The notes under the pieces are model-generated. The model had not been told where the DNA came from. It was given only the letters and a program-made list of their open reading frames with translations, and made no database searches. From an uncultured Bacteroides sp. (GTDB taxonomy: Bacteria; Bacteroidota; Bacteroidia; Bacteroidales; Bacteroidaceae): a DNA stretch of 57,956 bases. Location: contig CANSEY010000025.1 of assembly GCA_947646015.1 (NCBI GenBank), positions 1 to 57,956 on the forward strand. The letters run 5' to 3'. Each line of letters begins with the position of its first letter. Position 1 is the first letter of the stretch. A program made the position numbers and the translations under genes. Shown one piece after another: positions 27,467 through 36,214 of the stretch.

Positions 27467-27708
27467 CTGAATATATCCTTAATTTATCTATTATTTATCT
27501 GATTATTAATATATTGTATGTTTGATCGGAATGAGCTAAAATAGTATTTAACATATTCCTGTTTTGTCTGTCTTATCCTTATTTTACGTTTTGTATAATT
27601 ATATATGTATCATTATTTTGTAATGAGCGTGTGCCGGTATAGAAAAACTTTTAATGCCTTATTTCAATTAATTTTAAGCAGGTTCATGGGAAAAACAATT
27701 TTAAAAAT

Positions 27709-27716
27709 TACCTTTG
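27709..27716 (+). promoter_or_regulatory. Promoter -7 element for the small lipoprotein pair
   Basis: TACCTTTG matches TAnnTTTG and lies 34 bp before the start codon at 27751. The gene therefore need not depend on the invertible segment. Confidence 0.55.
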
Positions 27717-27750
27717 CAATATTCTAAGTTTTATCTCAAATAAAAAGCAT

Positions 27751-28134
27751 ATGAACAAAATGAGAGTTTTTTTATTGTTTGCTGTTTTGGTTGGTGTGAT
27801 AAGTGCTTGTCAATCAAAGAGCGAACAGACTGCGGGACAAGAGCAGGATACTATGGATGATAGTCTGGCTGTTGCTCCTACAGAAGATGAGAAAACAATC
27901 TTCGGGGTAGTAGAAGATGCTTCGATGAATAATTTTATGTTGGTTACTTCGAAAGGAGATACAGTGTTCGTCAGTACGATGGATCAGGAGCCGAGTGAAG
28001 TCGGTGGCTTCGAACTGGGAGACACCGTACAGGTGAATTACATAGAAGAAGAGGAAGAGCCGGGATCGAATACGATACCAACTGCAAAGAAAGTGATTGT
28101 AGTAGGGAAGAAGGCGGATCGGACTAATGACTAA
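27751..28134 (+). CDS. Small acidic lipoprotein, unknown function
   Basis: This 127-aa protein has a signal peptide with lipobox VISAC, then an acidic Gln/Asp/Glu linker. A compact domain of about 80 residues follows, predicted mostly beta (KTIFGVVEDASMNNFMLVTSKGDTVFVS and later DTVQVNY). The beta pattern is reminiscent of small OB-like folds, but I cannot assign a family. It is followed after 25 bp by another lipoprotein gene and the two are likely co-transcribed. It faces away from the SusC operon across the inverton. Confidence 0.7.
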   Translation: MNKMRVFLLFAVLVGVISACQSKSEQTAGQEQDTMDDSLAVAPTEDEKTIFGVVEDASMNNFMLVTSKGDTVFVSTMDQEPSEVGGFELGDTVQVNYIEEEEEPGSNTIPTAKKVIVVGKKADRTND

Positions 28135-28159
28135 TTAATAATCTAATCAGAACTACAGA

Positions 28160-28507
28160 ATGAAAAAGAAAATGTTGGCAGCAACTCTGTTGATGGGTTT
28201 ATTGGCTGCATGTGGAGGTAACTCTGCCTCAATTGTTGGCTCATGGGTAGAACCTGTGCCGGGACTGGAAGGACAAGTACAAGGTATTAAGATGGAAGAA
28301 GGAGGCGTTGCTTCTTCTGTCAATATGGCTACTTTGGTTTATGAAAGCTGGAAACAGGAAGGAACTAAACTGATTCTGACAGGAAAAAGTATCGGTAATG
28401 GCCAGACGATTGAATTTGTGGATACGATGGATATCAAGAGACTGACGGCTGATTCTTTGGTTCTGGATAACCAAGGAATGGAAATTCGTTACGCAAAGCA
28501 GAAGTAA
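28160..28507 (+). CDS. Lipocalin-like small lipoprotein
   Basis: The 115-aa protein starts with a lipoprotein signal (LMGLLAACGG). It contains the phrase SIVGSWVEPVPG, typical of the first strand of Bacteroidetes lipocalin-like domains, followed by alternating strands (EGGVASSVNM, TKLILTGKSIGNG, DSLVLDNQGMEIRYAK). It is short for a complete eight-stranded barrel, but similar short forms exist in Bacteroides. Function is unknown. It is the second gene of a two-gene unit that ends at a strong hairpin. Confidence 0.7.
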   Translation: MKKKMLAATLLMGLLAACGGNSASIVGSWVEPVPGLEGQVQGIKMEEGGVASSVNMATLVYESWKQEGTKLILTGKSIGNGQTIEFVDTMDIKRLTADSLVLDNQGMEIRYAKQK

Positions 28508-28525
28508 TTTGTTTGCTGTAGAATT

Positions 28526-28573
28526 AAAAAAGCTACTTTCCTGATGATTTGTCTTTCGGAAAGTAGCTTTTTT
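28526..28573. terminator. Bidirectional terminator between convergent genes
   Basis: A perfect 16-bp stem (AAAAAAGCTACTTTCC / GGAAAGTAGCTTTTTT) with a 16-nt loop lies between the lipocalin-like gene and spt. The A-tract and T-tract form its ends, so it works in both directions. Confidence 0.88.
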
Positions 28574-28594
28574 ATAGCTTTTCAGAGATGCTGC

Positions 28595-29779
28595 TTACAA
28601 AAGGTCTAAAGCTTTGAAAGCTTTCACTAACTTTTCTACAGCACTGTCTATTTGTTCTTTGGTGTGAGTAGCCATCAATGCCACGCGTACCAATGTGTCT
28701 TGCGGAGCACATGCCGGCGGAATAACCGGATTGATGAATACACCTTCGTCGAAAGCTAACTTAGTAACCATGAAAGTCTTCTCCGTATCGCGTACATAAA
28801 GAGGAATGATAGGAGACTCAGTAGCACCGATCTCGAAGCCTGCTTCACGGAAACGTCTCAGAGCATAGTTGGTTGCTTCCCACAGAGCGTTCAGTCTTTC
28901 CGGTTCATTCTGGATGATATGAAGCGCTTCCAGAGCAGCTGCTGTTGCAGCCGGAGTGTTGGATGCACTGAAAATATAAGTACGTGCATTGTGTCGCAGC
29001 CAGTTGATGATAGAAGAATCAGCAGCGATAAAACCGCCGATAGAGGCCAGTGACTTACTGAAAGTACCCATGATCAGGTCTACTTCGTGTGTCAGACCGA
29101 AATGGTCGCATACACCACGTCCCTGTTTTCCGAATACACCCAAACCGTGAGCTTCGTCTACCATGATAGTAGCATTGTATTTATGTTTCAGGCGAACGAT
29201 TTCGGGTAGGTTTGCCAAGTCACCTTCCATAGAGAATACACCGTCTACTATGATCAGTTTCACTGAATCCGGATTGCACTTCTGAAGTTGCTTTTCCAGA
29301 TCCGCCATATCGTTGTGCTTATATTTTAATTGCTGTGAGAAGGAGAGACGACGGCCATCTACGATAGAGGCATGGTCACGGTCATCACATATTATATAAT
29401 CATTTCGGTCGGTCAGGCATGAGATAACTCCGGAATTAACCGTAAAACCGGTAGAGAAGCAAAGTGCTTCATCCTTGCCAACAAAGGCTGCCAGTTCTTT
29501 TTCAAGTTGAACATGAAGATCGAGCGTACCATTCAGAAAACGTGAACCGGCACAACCGGAACCGTATTTGCGCATGGCTTTGATACCTGCTTCAATCACT
29601 CTTTCATCTCCCGTAAGGCCAGTGTATGCATTGGACCCGAACATTAACACATGTTGTCCGCCCATTTCTACTTCTGTACCCTGCTTTCCCTCAATCTCAC
29701 GGAAATATGGGTAAACGCCCTGTGCCATAAATTTCTGTGGCAGGTCGTACTTAGCTAACTTCTCTTGTAATAATCCCAT
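28595..29779 (-). CDS. spt: Serine palmitoyltransferase (sphingolipid synthesis)
   Basis: The 394-aa PLP enzyme belongs to the alpha-oxoamine synthase family. It carries PLP-stacking His136 (DRDHASIVDG), Asp208 of VDEAHGLG, and the Schiff-base Lys242 in GTFSKSLASIGG. Length and motifs fit both serine palmitoyltransferase and glycine C-acetyltransferase. The N-terminus (KFMAQGVYPYFREIE) and the neighbouring lipid kinase match the Bacteroides SPT that condenses serine with a fatty acyl-CoA/ACP to 3-ketosphinganine, the first step of Bacteroides sphingolipids. Many pipelines label it Kbl; I favour SPT. It is cytoplasmic and a single gene, with a TAnnTTTG element upstream at 29865. Confidence 0.85.
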   Translation of the reverse strand: MGLLQEKLAKYDLPQKFMAQGVYPYFREIEGKQGTEVEMGGQHVLMFGSNAYTGLTGDERVIEAGIKAMRKYGSGCAGSRFLNGTLDLHVQLEKELAAFVGKDEALCFSTGFTVNSGVISCLTDRNDYIICDDRDHASIVDGRRLSFSQQLKYKHNDMADLEKQLQKCNPDSVKLIIVDGVFSMEGDLANLPEIVRLKHKYNATIMVDEAHGLGVFGKQGRGVCDHFGLTHEVDLIMGTFSKSLASIGGFIAADSSIINWLRHNARTYIFSASNTPAATAAALEALHIIQNEPERLNALWEATNYALRRFREAGFEIGATESPIIPLYVRDTEKTFMVTKLAFDEGVFINPVIPPACAPQDTLVRVALMATHTKEQIDSAVEKLVKAFKALDLL

Positions 29780-29806
29780 GAATTATAATTTATTATACTC
29801 ATACTC

Positions 29807-29826
29807 AGATCATTCGCTGATGATCT
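29807..29826. repeat. Short inverted repeat in the spt leader
   Basis: AGATCAT and ATGATCT arms flank a 6-nt loop, between the spt promoter element and start codon. It may be an operator or a leader hairpin. Confidence 0.3.
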
Positions 29827-29864
29827 AATTTCCTTTTATCTTAACAAGTGTTTAAAACAGGGGG

Positions 29865-29872
29865 CAAAGATA
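29865..29872 (-). promoter_or_regulatory. Promoter -7 element for spt
   Basis: The minus strand reads TATCTTTG (TAnnTTTG), giving a leader of roughly 80 nt to the spt start codon. Confidence 0.5.
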
Positions 29873-29955
29873 ACAAAATTTGCTTTTATCTGTTCTTTTT
29901 AAAAGAAAAAAGTTGCTCCCATGAGATTAGAAACCTCTAATAGATCAAAATTTAA

Positions 29956-29974
29956 TATATTTGTATTACTTTTG
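29956..29974 (+). promoter_or_regulatory. Promoter region of the lipid kinase
   Basis: Two overlapping-range -7 matches occur, TATATTTG (29956-29963) and TACTTTTG (29967-29974). Both lie just upstream of ATG 30000, which supports that start over the TTG at 29961. Confidence 0.5.
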
Positions 29975-29999
29975 TCGTCTACAATTGACAAAGATTAGC

Positions 30000-31025
30000 A
30001 TGAACGAAAGAATGAAAAGAATAATATTCGTCGTCAATCCTATTTCGGGAACACAAAGTAAAGAATTGATTCTTAACTTGCTGGATGAAAAAATTGATAA
30101 GGCGAGATACACTTGGGAAGTAGTGTATACGGAAAGAGCCGGTCATGCAGTAGAGATAGCTGCCAAAGCTGCGGAAGAGAAAGCTGACGTCGTTGTGGCT
30201 ATCGGGGGGGACGGAACAATTAATGAAATAGCTCGTTCGCTGGTACATACTGATACCGCATTGGGAATTATTCCCTGCGGATCGGGGAATGGACTGGCGC
30301 GGCATCTGCACATACCTATGGAACCTAAGAAGGCACTGGAAGTGCTCAATGAGGGATGCTTGGATACCATAGATTATGGTAAGATTAATGGTACGGACTT
30401 TTTCTGTACCTGTGGAGTAGGGTTTGATGCATTTGTCAGTTTGAAATTTGCTCATGCCGGAAAGCGCGGACTATTGACTTATCTCGAAAAGACGTTGCAG
30501 GAAAGTCTTAAATATCAGCCCGAAACATATGAACTGGAAACGGAAAACGGAGTCAGCAAGTATAAAGCTTTCCTTATTGCCTGCGGAAATGCGTCGCAAT
30601 ATGGAAACAATGCATATATAGCTCCACAAGCCACATTGACGGATGGTTTGCTGGATGTGACCATCCTCGAGCCTTTTACCGTTTTGGATGTACCCTCTCT
30701 TGCTTTCCAGTTATTTAATAAAACTATTGATCAGAACAGCCGGATCAAGACATTCCGTTGTAAGAAGTTGTGTATTCGACGGGCTGTGCCGGGAGTCGTG
30801 CATTTTGATGGTGACCCGATGGAGACGGAGGCGGATGTAAATATCGAACTTATTAAAAGCGGATTACGCGTAGTTGTGCCGAAGACAGAAGAAAAAGATG
30901 CGGCCAACGTTCTTCAAAGAGCACAGGAATATGTGAACGGAATAAAACTGATTAATGAGGCGATTGTGGACAATATAACAGATAAAAACAAGAAAATATT
31001 GAAAAAGCTGACAAAGAAAGTCTGA
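30000..31025 (+). CDS. Diacylglycerol kinase-family lipid kinase (YegS/BmrU-like)
   Basis: The start ATG 30000 gives about 341 aa; a second ATG is at 30012. The catalytic domain shows FVVNPISGT, the nucleotide-binding GGDGTINEIA and the loop CGSGNGLARHL, all diagnostic of the DAGK_cat family. The C-terminal half (DFFCTCGVGFDAFVS, ACGNASQYGNNAYIAPQA, LLDVTIL, HFDGDP) is the beta-sandwich lipid-binding part. It phosphorylates a membrane lipid using ATP. Divergence from spt suggests a role with sphingoid bases, ceramide or diacylglycerol, but the substrate is not fixed by sequence. Confidence 0.88.
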   Translation: MNERMKRIIFVVNPISGTQSKELILNLLDEKIDKARYTWEVVYTERAGHAVEIAAKAAEEKADVVVAIGGDGTINEIARSLVHTDTALGIIPCGSGNGLARHLHIPMEPKKALEVLNEGCLDTIDYGKINGTDFFCTCGVGFDAFVSLKFAHAGKRGLLTYLEKTLQESLKYQPETYELETENGVSKYKAFLIACGNASQYGNNAYIAPQATLTDGLLDVTILEPFTVLDVPSLAFQLFNKTIDQNSRIKTFRCKKLCIRRAVPGVVHFDGDPMETEADVNIELIKSGLRVVVPKTEEKDAANVLQRAQEYVNGIKLINEAIVDNITDKNKKILKKLTKKV

Positions 31026-31053
31026 AATAAATGCCGATTTCTGATTTATTGTG

Positions 31054-31061
31054 TACTTTTG
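31054..31061 (+). promoter_or_regulatory. Promoter -7 element for aspS
   Basis: TACTTTTG matches TAnnTTTG, 39 bp before the aspS start codon at 31101. Confidence 0.55.
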
Positions 31062-31100
31062 CAAGCTACTTAACGAAAAATATCATAAATATTAGAAAAT

Positions 31101-32864
31101 ATGTTCAGAACGCACACATGTGGAGAACTGAGAATCTCCGATGTTAATAAACAAATCACGCTGTCTGGATGGGTACAGCGCAGCCGTAAAATGGGAGGTA
31201 TGACTTTCATTGACCTTCGCGACCGTTACGGTATTACCCAGTTGGTTTTTAATGAAGAAATTAATGCTGAACTTTGCGACCGTGCCAATAAACTGGGTCG
31301 TGAATTCGTGATTCAGATCACAGGAACAGTGAATGAGCGTTTCAGCAAGAATGCAAACATCCCTACCGGAGATATTGAAATTATCGTTTCCGAACTGAAC
31401 GTTCTGAACACCGCCATGACTCCTCCGTTTACAATTGAGGATAATACGGATGGTGGTGATGATATCCGTATGAAATACCGTTATCTGGATTTGCGTCGTA
31501 ATGCCGTACGCTCTAATTTGGAATTACGTCATAAGATGACAATCGAAGTACGCAAGTATCTTGATAGCCTGGGCTTTATAGAGGTAGAAACTCCTGTACT
31601 GATCGGTTCTACTCCGGAAGGTGCACGTGACTTCGTGGTACCTTCACGCATGAATCCGGGACAATTCTATGCACTTCCGCAATCTCCGCAGACATTGAAA
31701 CAGTTACTGATGGTTTCCGGGTTCGACCGTTATTTCCAGATTGCAAAATGTTTCCGTGACGAAGACTTGCGTGCCGACCGTCAACCGGAATTTACACAGA
31801 TTGACTGTGAAATGAGTTTCGTAGAACAGGAAGACATCATTTCTACTTTCGAAGGAATGGCCAAACATCTGTTCAAGACTCTTCGGGGTGTTGAACTGAC
31901 CGAACCGTTCCAGCGTATGCCTTGGGCTGATGCCATGAAATATTATGGCAGCGACAAACCGGATTTGCGTTTCGGCATGAAGTTCGTTGAACTGATGGAC
32001 ATCATGAAAGGTCATGGTTTCTCTGTATTCGATAATGCCGCATACGTTGGCGGTATCTGTGCGGAAGGGGCTGCAACTTATACCCGTAAACAACTCGATG
32101 CCTTGACTGAATTCGTCAAGAAACCGCAGATTGGTGCGAAAGGTATGGTGTATGCTCGTGTAGAAGCAGACGGTACGGTGAAATCAAGTGTAGACAAATT
32201 CTATACACAGGAAGTGCTGCAACAGATGAAGGAAGCATTTGGCGCTAAACCGGGTGATTTGATTCTGATTCTTTCCGGCGACGACGTGATGAAAACACGT
32301 AAGCAACTTTGTGAACTCCGTTTGGAAATGGGTTCCCAATTGGGATTGCGTGATAAGAATAAGTTTGTTTGCCTTTGGGTGATTGACTTCCCAATGTTCG
32401 AATGGAGTGAGGAAGAAGGCCGTCTGATGGCTATGCACCATCCGTTTACACATCCGAAAGAAGAAGATATTCCATTGCTGGATACTGACCCGGCTGCTGT
32501 GCGTGCTGATGCTTATGATATGGTTGTCAACGGCGTGGAAGTCGGTGGAGGATCTATCCGTATTCACGATGCCCAGTTGCAAGCCAGAATGTTCGAAATC
32601 CTTGGTTTCACACCGGAGAAGGCACAGGCTCAGTTTGGCTTCCTGATGAATGCCTTCAAGTATGGTGCACCTCCTCACGGTGGTTTGGCATACGGTCTTG
32701 ACCGTTGGGTGTCTCTTTTCGCCGGTCTGGATTCTATCCGTGACTGTATCGCATTTCCCAAAAATAACTCAGGGCGCGATGTAATGTTGGATGCACCGTC
32801 TGAAATTGATCAGACTCAACTTGACGAACTCAACCTGATCGTTGATATCAAAGAAAATAAGTAA
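31101..32864 (+). CDS. aspS: Aspartyl-tRNA synthetase
   Basis: The 587-aa class II synthetase charges tRNA-Asp. It begins with an OB-fold anticodon-binding domain ([24 protein letters not shown]). The catalytic core has motif 1 near [23 protein letters not shown], motif 2 [18 protein letters not shown], and motif 3 [17 protein letters not shown] insertion domain lies between motifs 2 and 3. Length equals the bacterial-type enzyme (about 590 aa), not the shorter archaeal form. The LTA-synthase-like gene follows after 3 bp, so the genes are co-transcribed. Confidence 0.98.
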   Translation: MFRTHTCGELRISDVNKQITLSGWVQRSRKMGGMTFIDLRDRYGITQLVFNEEINAELCDRANKLGREFVIQITGTVNERFSKNANIPTGDIEIIVSELNVLNTAMTPPFTIEDNTDGGDDIRMKYRYLDLRRNAVRSNLELRHKMTIEVRKYLDSLGFIEVETPVLIGSTPEGARDFVVPSRMNPGQFYALPQSPQTLKQLLMVSGFDRYFQIAKCFRDEDLRADRQPEFTQIDCEMSFVEQEDIISTFEGMAKHLFKTLRGVELTEPFQRMPWADAMKYYGSDKPDLRFGMKFVELMDIMKGHGFSVFDNAAYVGGICAEGAATYTRKQLDALTEFVKKPQIGAKGMVYARVEADGTVKSSVDKFYTQEVLQQMKEAFGAKPGDLILILSGDDVMKTRKQLCELRLEMGSQLGLRDKNKFVCLWVIDFPMFEWSEEEGRLMAMHHPFTHPKEEDIPLLDTDPAAVRADAYDMVVNGVEVGGGSIRIHDAQLQARMFEILGFTPEKAQAQFGFLMNAFKYGAPPHGGLAYGLDRWVSLFAGLDSIRDCIAFPKNNSGRDVMLDAPSEIDQTQLDELNLIVDIKENK

Positions 32865-32867
32865 ACG

Positions 32868-34805
32868 ATGAACAAATATTGTTCTCTTTATAATACCACC
32901 CTGTCACTCATAATTAATTTATTATTAGTGATGGGGTGCTTTATTCTCTGTCGTGTCATCTTTCTGATAGAAAATTTGAAGGCTTTTTCCGATCTTTCAG
33001 CCGGACGAATCTGGAGAATGTTCGAGGGAGGATTCCTTTTTGATACTTCTGCCATTCTTTATACGAATCTTCTGTATATTTTCCTAATGCTGATTCCGCT
33101 TCATTATAAGGAAAATGTAATATATCAGAAGATTACAAAGGGGATTTTTGTGACAACCAACCTGATTGTCATTATTATGAACCTGATGGATACGGTTTAT
33201 TTCCAATATACCCATCGAAGAACGACTGCGTCCGTATTCAGCGAATTTAAGAATGAAGGGAATCTGGGAGGTATTATAGGGACAGAATTATTGAATCACT
33301 GGTATCTGACGTTGTTTGCCATTGCTTTTGGTTATGCTTTATTTAAGTTGTATCGTAAGCCGAAGCCGGTAAAGGTAGAGCGTATGCCAGTTTATTATAC
33401 GGTTCATTTGCTTACTTTGGGGCTTGGAGTGTACTTGTGTATCGGCGGAATGCGTGGCGGATTTACCGGCATGGTGCGTCCAATCACAATCAGCAACGCC
33501 AATAAGTATGTAGACCGGCCGATGGAGACGGGGATCGTACTGAATACCCCTTTTTCTATCTTCCGCACGTTTGGAAAGACCTCATTTGCCATACCTCAGT
33601 ATTTCGATAAAGAGAAGATGGAAGCTTTGTACACGCCGGTGCATATGCCTGCGGATAGTGTGCAATTCAGGCCGTTGAATGTGGTTGTTTTTATTCTGGA
33701 GAGCTTTAGCAAAGAGAATAGCGGCTTTCTGAATGAAGAACTGGACAATGGAACCTATAAGGGATATATGCCTTTCCTTGATTCGTTGATGGCTGAAGGT
33801 CTGACTTTTAAATATTCATTCTCTAATGGTATGAAGAGTATCGACGGAATGCCTTCCGTATTGTCGGGTATCCCGATGTTTATAGAACCGTTCTTTCTGA
33901 CACCATCTTCTTTGAACACGGTATCCAGTATAGGCGGGGAGTTGGGCAAAAAAGGATATTACACCGCTTTCTTCCACGGGGCGGACAATGGCTCTATGGG
34001 ATTTGAAGCTTTTGCACGTACGGCAGGGTACACCAATTACTTTGGTCGTACGGAATATAATGAGGCTAATCCGGGTAACAAGGATTTTGATGGGCATTGG
34101 GGAATTTGGGATGAGAAATTCTTCCAGTTCTTTGGCAATACTTTATCCGGTTTTCAGCAGCCTTTTGCAGCTGCGTTGTTCAGCCTTTCTTCCCACCATC
34201 CGTTTGCAGTTCCAGCAGAATACGAAGGCGTTTTTCCGAAAGGGAATAAAGCTATTCGTCAGTGCATCGGATACACGGATCATGCTTTGAAGTTGTTCTT
34301 TGAAAAGGTTTCGAAAGAACCGTGGTATAAAAATACGCTGTTCGTATTTACAGCAGATCATACCAACTCGCCGGAACGTCCGGAGTATGAGACGGAAAGC
34401 GGGTTGTTCTCTGTTCCTGTAGTGTTTTATCAGCCGGGAAGTAATTTGAAAGGTTTCCGTAAAGATGTGATAGCACAACAAATTGATATTATGCCTACTG
34501 TATTGGGGTATTTAGGGTATGATAAACCATTTGTTTCCTTTGGGTGTGATTTATTGAATACGCCTGCTGAGGATACGTATGCCGTAAATTATATCAATGG
34601 AATATATCAATTCTTTAAAGGTGACTATTTATTGCAGTTTGATGGCCGGAACGCCGTAGCCATGTATGCGTTTAAAACGGATAAATTGCTGGAACATAAT
34701 CTTCTGGGTCAGATTGATGTACAACAGTCGATGGAAGATGAACTGAAAGCAATCATTCAGCAGTACATGATACGAATGAATAACGACGAACTTGTTGTGA
34801 AATGA
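32868..34805 (+). CDS. LTA synthase-family sulfatase-fold membrane protein
   Basis: The 645-aa protein has about five N-terminal transmembrane helices (first two near 12-33 and 60-78, last near 180-198). An extracytoplasmic alkaline-phosphatase/sulfatase-fold domain follows, starting at VVVFILESFSKENSGF. The metal-binding motif TADHTNS and the nucleophile region GMKSIDGMPSVLSG are present. Family members transfer phosphoglycerol or phosphoethanolamine to envelope polymers or lipids, or act as sulfatases. Gram-negative Bacteroides lack lipoteichoic acid, so modification of a surface glycan or lipid is likelier. Its stop overlaps the next start by ATGA. Confidence 0.85.
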   Translation: MNKYCSLYNTTLSLIINLLLVMGCFILCRVIFLIENLKAFSDLSAGRIWRMFEGGFLFDTSAILYTNLLYIFLMLIPLHYKENVIYQKITKGIFVTTNLIVIIMNLMDTVYFQYTHRRTTASVFSEFKNEGNLGGIIGTELLNHWYLTLFAIAFGYALFKLYRKPKPVKVERMPVYYTVHLLTLGLGVYLCIGGMRGGFTGMVRPITISNANKYVDRPMETGIVLNTPFSIFRTFGKTSFAIPQYFDKEKMEALYTPVHMPADSVQFRPLNVVVFILESFSKENSGFLNEELDNGTYKGYMPFLDSLMAEGLTFKYSFSNGMKSIDGMPSVLSGIPMFIEPFFLTPSSLNTVSSIGGELGKKGYYTAFFHGADNGSMGFEAFARTAGYTNYFGRTEYNEANPGNKDFDGHWGIWDEKFFQFFGNTLSGFQQPFAAALFSLSSHHPFAVPAEYEGVFPKGNKAIRQCIGYTDHALKLFFEKVSKEPWYKNTLFVFTADHTNSPERPEYETESGLFSVPVVFYQPGSNLKGFRKDVIAQQIDIMPTVLGYLGYDKPFVSFGCDLLNTPAEDTYAVNYINGIYQFFKGDYLLQFDGRNAVAMYAFKTDKLLEHNLLGQIDVQQSMEDELKAIIQQYMIRMNNDELVVK

Positions 34806-35191
34806 AAGAATCAGTGCGCATATTTCGCTTTATAGTAATCGGAACGATGAATGCTTTGATCATGGCCCTTGTTGTGTGGCTGATGATGAGAGAAATGTCA
34901 TTCGAAGGTGACTATATGGTGGCTAATGTAACTGCGTATATTATAGCCCAGATTCATAACTTTATCTGGTGCAAGTATTGGATATTCCCCGTAGAAAAAA
35001 GAAAGAACAATGTCTGGAAACAGATACTATTCTTCTGTTCTGCTTTCGGGGTTGCTTACACTGCGCAGTTTTTATTCCTTATTTTGTTGGTAGAAGGTCT
35101 GGATGTTAATGAATATCTGGCCCAGTTCCTTGGATTGTTTATTTACGGAGCTGCCAACTTTATTGCTAATAAGAAGATTACTTTCCAATAA
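34802..35191 (+). CDS. GtrA-family membrane protein
   Basis: The 129-aa protein has four hydrophobic segments. GtrA hallmarks are present: RFIVIGTMNALIMALVVW at the N-terminus, the central YIIAQIHNFIWCKYWIF, and the ending GAANFIANKKITF. GtrA proteins are thought to flip or position undecaprenyl-linked sugars for glycan decoration. The ATGA overlap with the LTA-synthase-like gene implies coupled translation and a shared role in envelope glycan or lipid modification (inference). Confidence 0.88.
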   Translation: MKESVRIFRFIVIGTMNALIMALVVWLMMREMSFEGDYMVANVTAYIIAQIHNFIWCKYWIFPVEKRKNNVWKQILFFCSAFGVAYTAQFLFLILLVEGLDVNEYLAQFLGLFIYGAANFIANKKITFQ

Positions 35192-35202
35192 AAAAAGGAT
35201 AT

Positions 35203-35260
35203 AATACGGAGATTCACAAGAGTTGCTATTCAGGCTTTTCTCTTGTGGACCTCTTGTATT
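35203..35260. terminator. Long imperfect hairpin between convergent genes
   Basis: An 8-bp perfect stem (CACAAGAG / CTCTTGTG) extends outward through wobbles to AATAC / GTATT. There is no strong T-run, so it is a weaker terminator candidate between GtrA and aguB. Confidence 0.5.
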
Positions 35261-35293
35261 ATTTCTATCGGTGATTAATTGTGATTCTGCTCG

Positions 35294-36178
35294 CTAATCC
35301 AAAAAACGTTTGGTGAGTCCGTCATATTCATCAATTCGACGGTCACGGAGAAAGGGCCACCAGCGGCGGACGTTCTCCGAACGTTCCATGTCTATTTCAA
35401 CTACCATGTTTTCAGGATGATCGTTGCTTGCCTGTGCCAAAAACTCTCCTTGCGGTCCGGCTACGAAACTATTTCCCCAAAACTGTATGCCGTTCGTTTG
35501 ACCGGAAGGGTCGGGCTCGTGCCCTACACGGTTGACAGAGATAACCGGAAGACCGTTTGCCACTGCATGAGCACGCTGGGAGATTATCCACGCATTGAGC
35601 TGACGGGCTTTTTCATCGTCCGTATCGTTGCTTTCCCAGCCGATGGCGGTAGGATAAATTAGAAGTTCAGCCCCTTTTAGTGCCATCAGACGGGCAGCTT
35701 CCGGGTACCATTGATCCCAGCATACCAGTACTCCTAGTTTGCCTAAGGATGTCTGGATCGGTTCGAAACCGATATCTCCGGGGGTGAAATAAAACTTTTC
35801 GTAATAGGCAGGATCATCGGGAATGTGCATTTTCCGATATTTTCCGGCAATACTTCCGTCGCGGTCGAAAACGATAGCTGTGTTATGATATAGGCCCGGT
35901 GCGCGTTTTTCAAAGAGTGAAGCAACAAGCACTACCTTATTAGCCGCTGCCAGTTCGGAGTAGAAACCTGTAGATGGGCCGGGGATAGGCTCAGCAAGGT
36001 CAAACAGATTCGTATTTTCTGTCTGGCAGAAATAAAGTGAATTGTGCAACTCCTGCAGCACGATCAGTTGTGCTCCGTGAGCAGCACAGGCTTCAATGCT
36101 TTTAGCGAGGTTCATCAGGTTGACCCGAATATCTGCGGTATTGGATTGTTGGATTAATCCTACTTTTATCTTTTTCAT
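35294..36178 (-). CDS. aguB: N-carbamoylputrescine amidase
   Basis: The 294-aa nitrilase-superfamily amidohydrolase has the catalytic triad Glu43 (LIVLQELHNS), Lys116 (KYRKMHIPDD) and Cys153 (LVCWDQWYPE). It closely fits AguB, which hydrolyses N-carbamoylputrescine to putrescine, CO2 and ammonia. The preceding gene in the same orientation is agmatine deiminase, which makes its substrate, so the two form a complete agmatine-to-putrescine pathway. The gap between them is 36 bp. Confidence 0.94.
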   Translation of the reverse strand: MKKIKVGLIQQSNTADIRVNLMNLAKSIEACAAHGAQLIVLQELHNSLYFCQTENTNLFDLAEPIPGPSTGFYSELAAANKVVLVASLFEKRAPGLYHNTAIVFDRDGSIAGKYRKMHIPDDPAYYEKFYFTPGDIGFEPIQTSLGKLGVLVCWDQWYPEAARLMALKGAELLIYPTAIGWESNDTDDEKARQLNAWIISQRAHAVANGLPVISVNRVGHEPDPSGQTNGIQFWGNSFVAGPQGEFLAQASNDHPENMVVEIDMERSENVRRWWPFLRDRRIDEYDGLTKRFLD

Positions 36179-36214
36179 GATGAATAATTATTTAATATGC
36201 TACTGAAATGTCCG

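Noticed and set aside
28595-29779. Assignment as glycine C-acetyltransferase (kbl)
   Set aside because: The family motifs do not separate the two, but no threonine dehydrogenase is adjacent, a lipid kinase is divergent, and the sequence agrees with the known Bacteroides serine palmitoyltransferase as I remember it.
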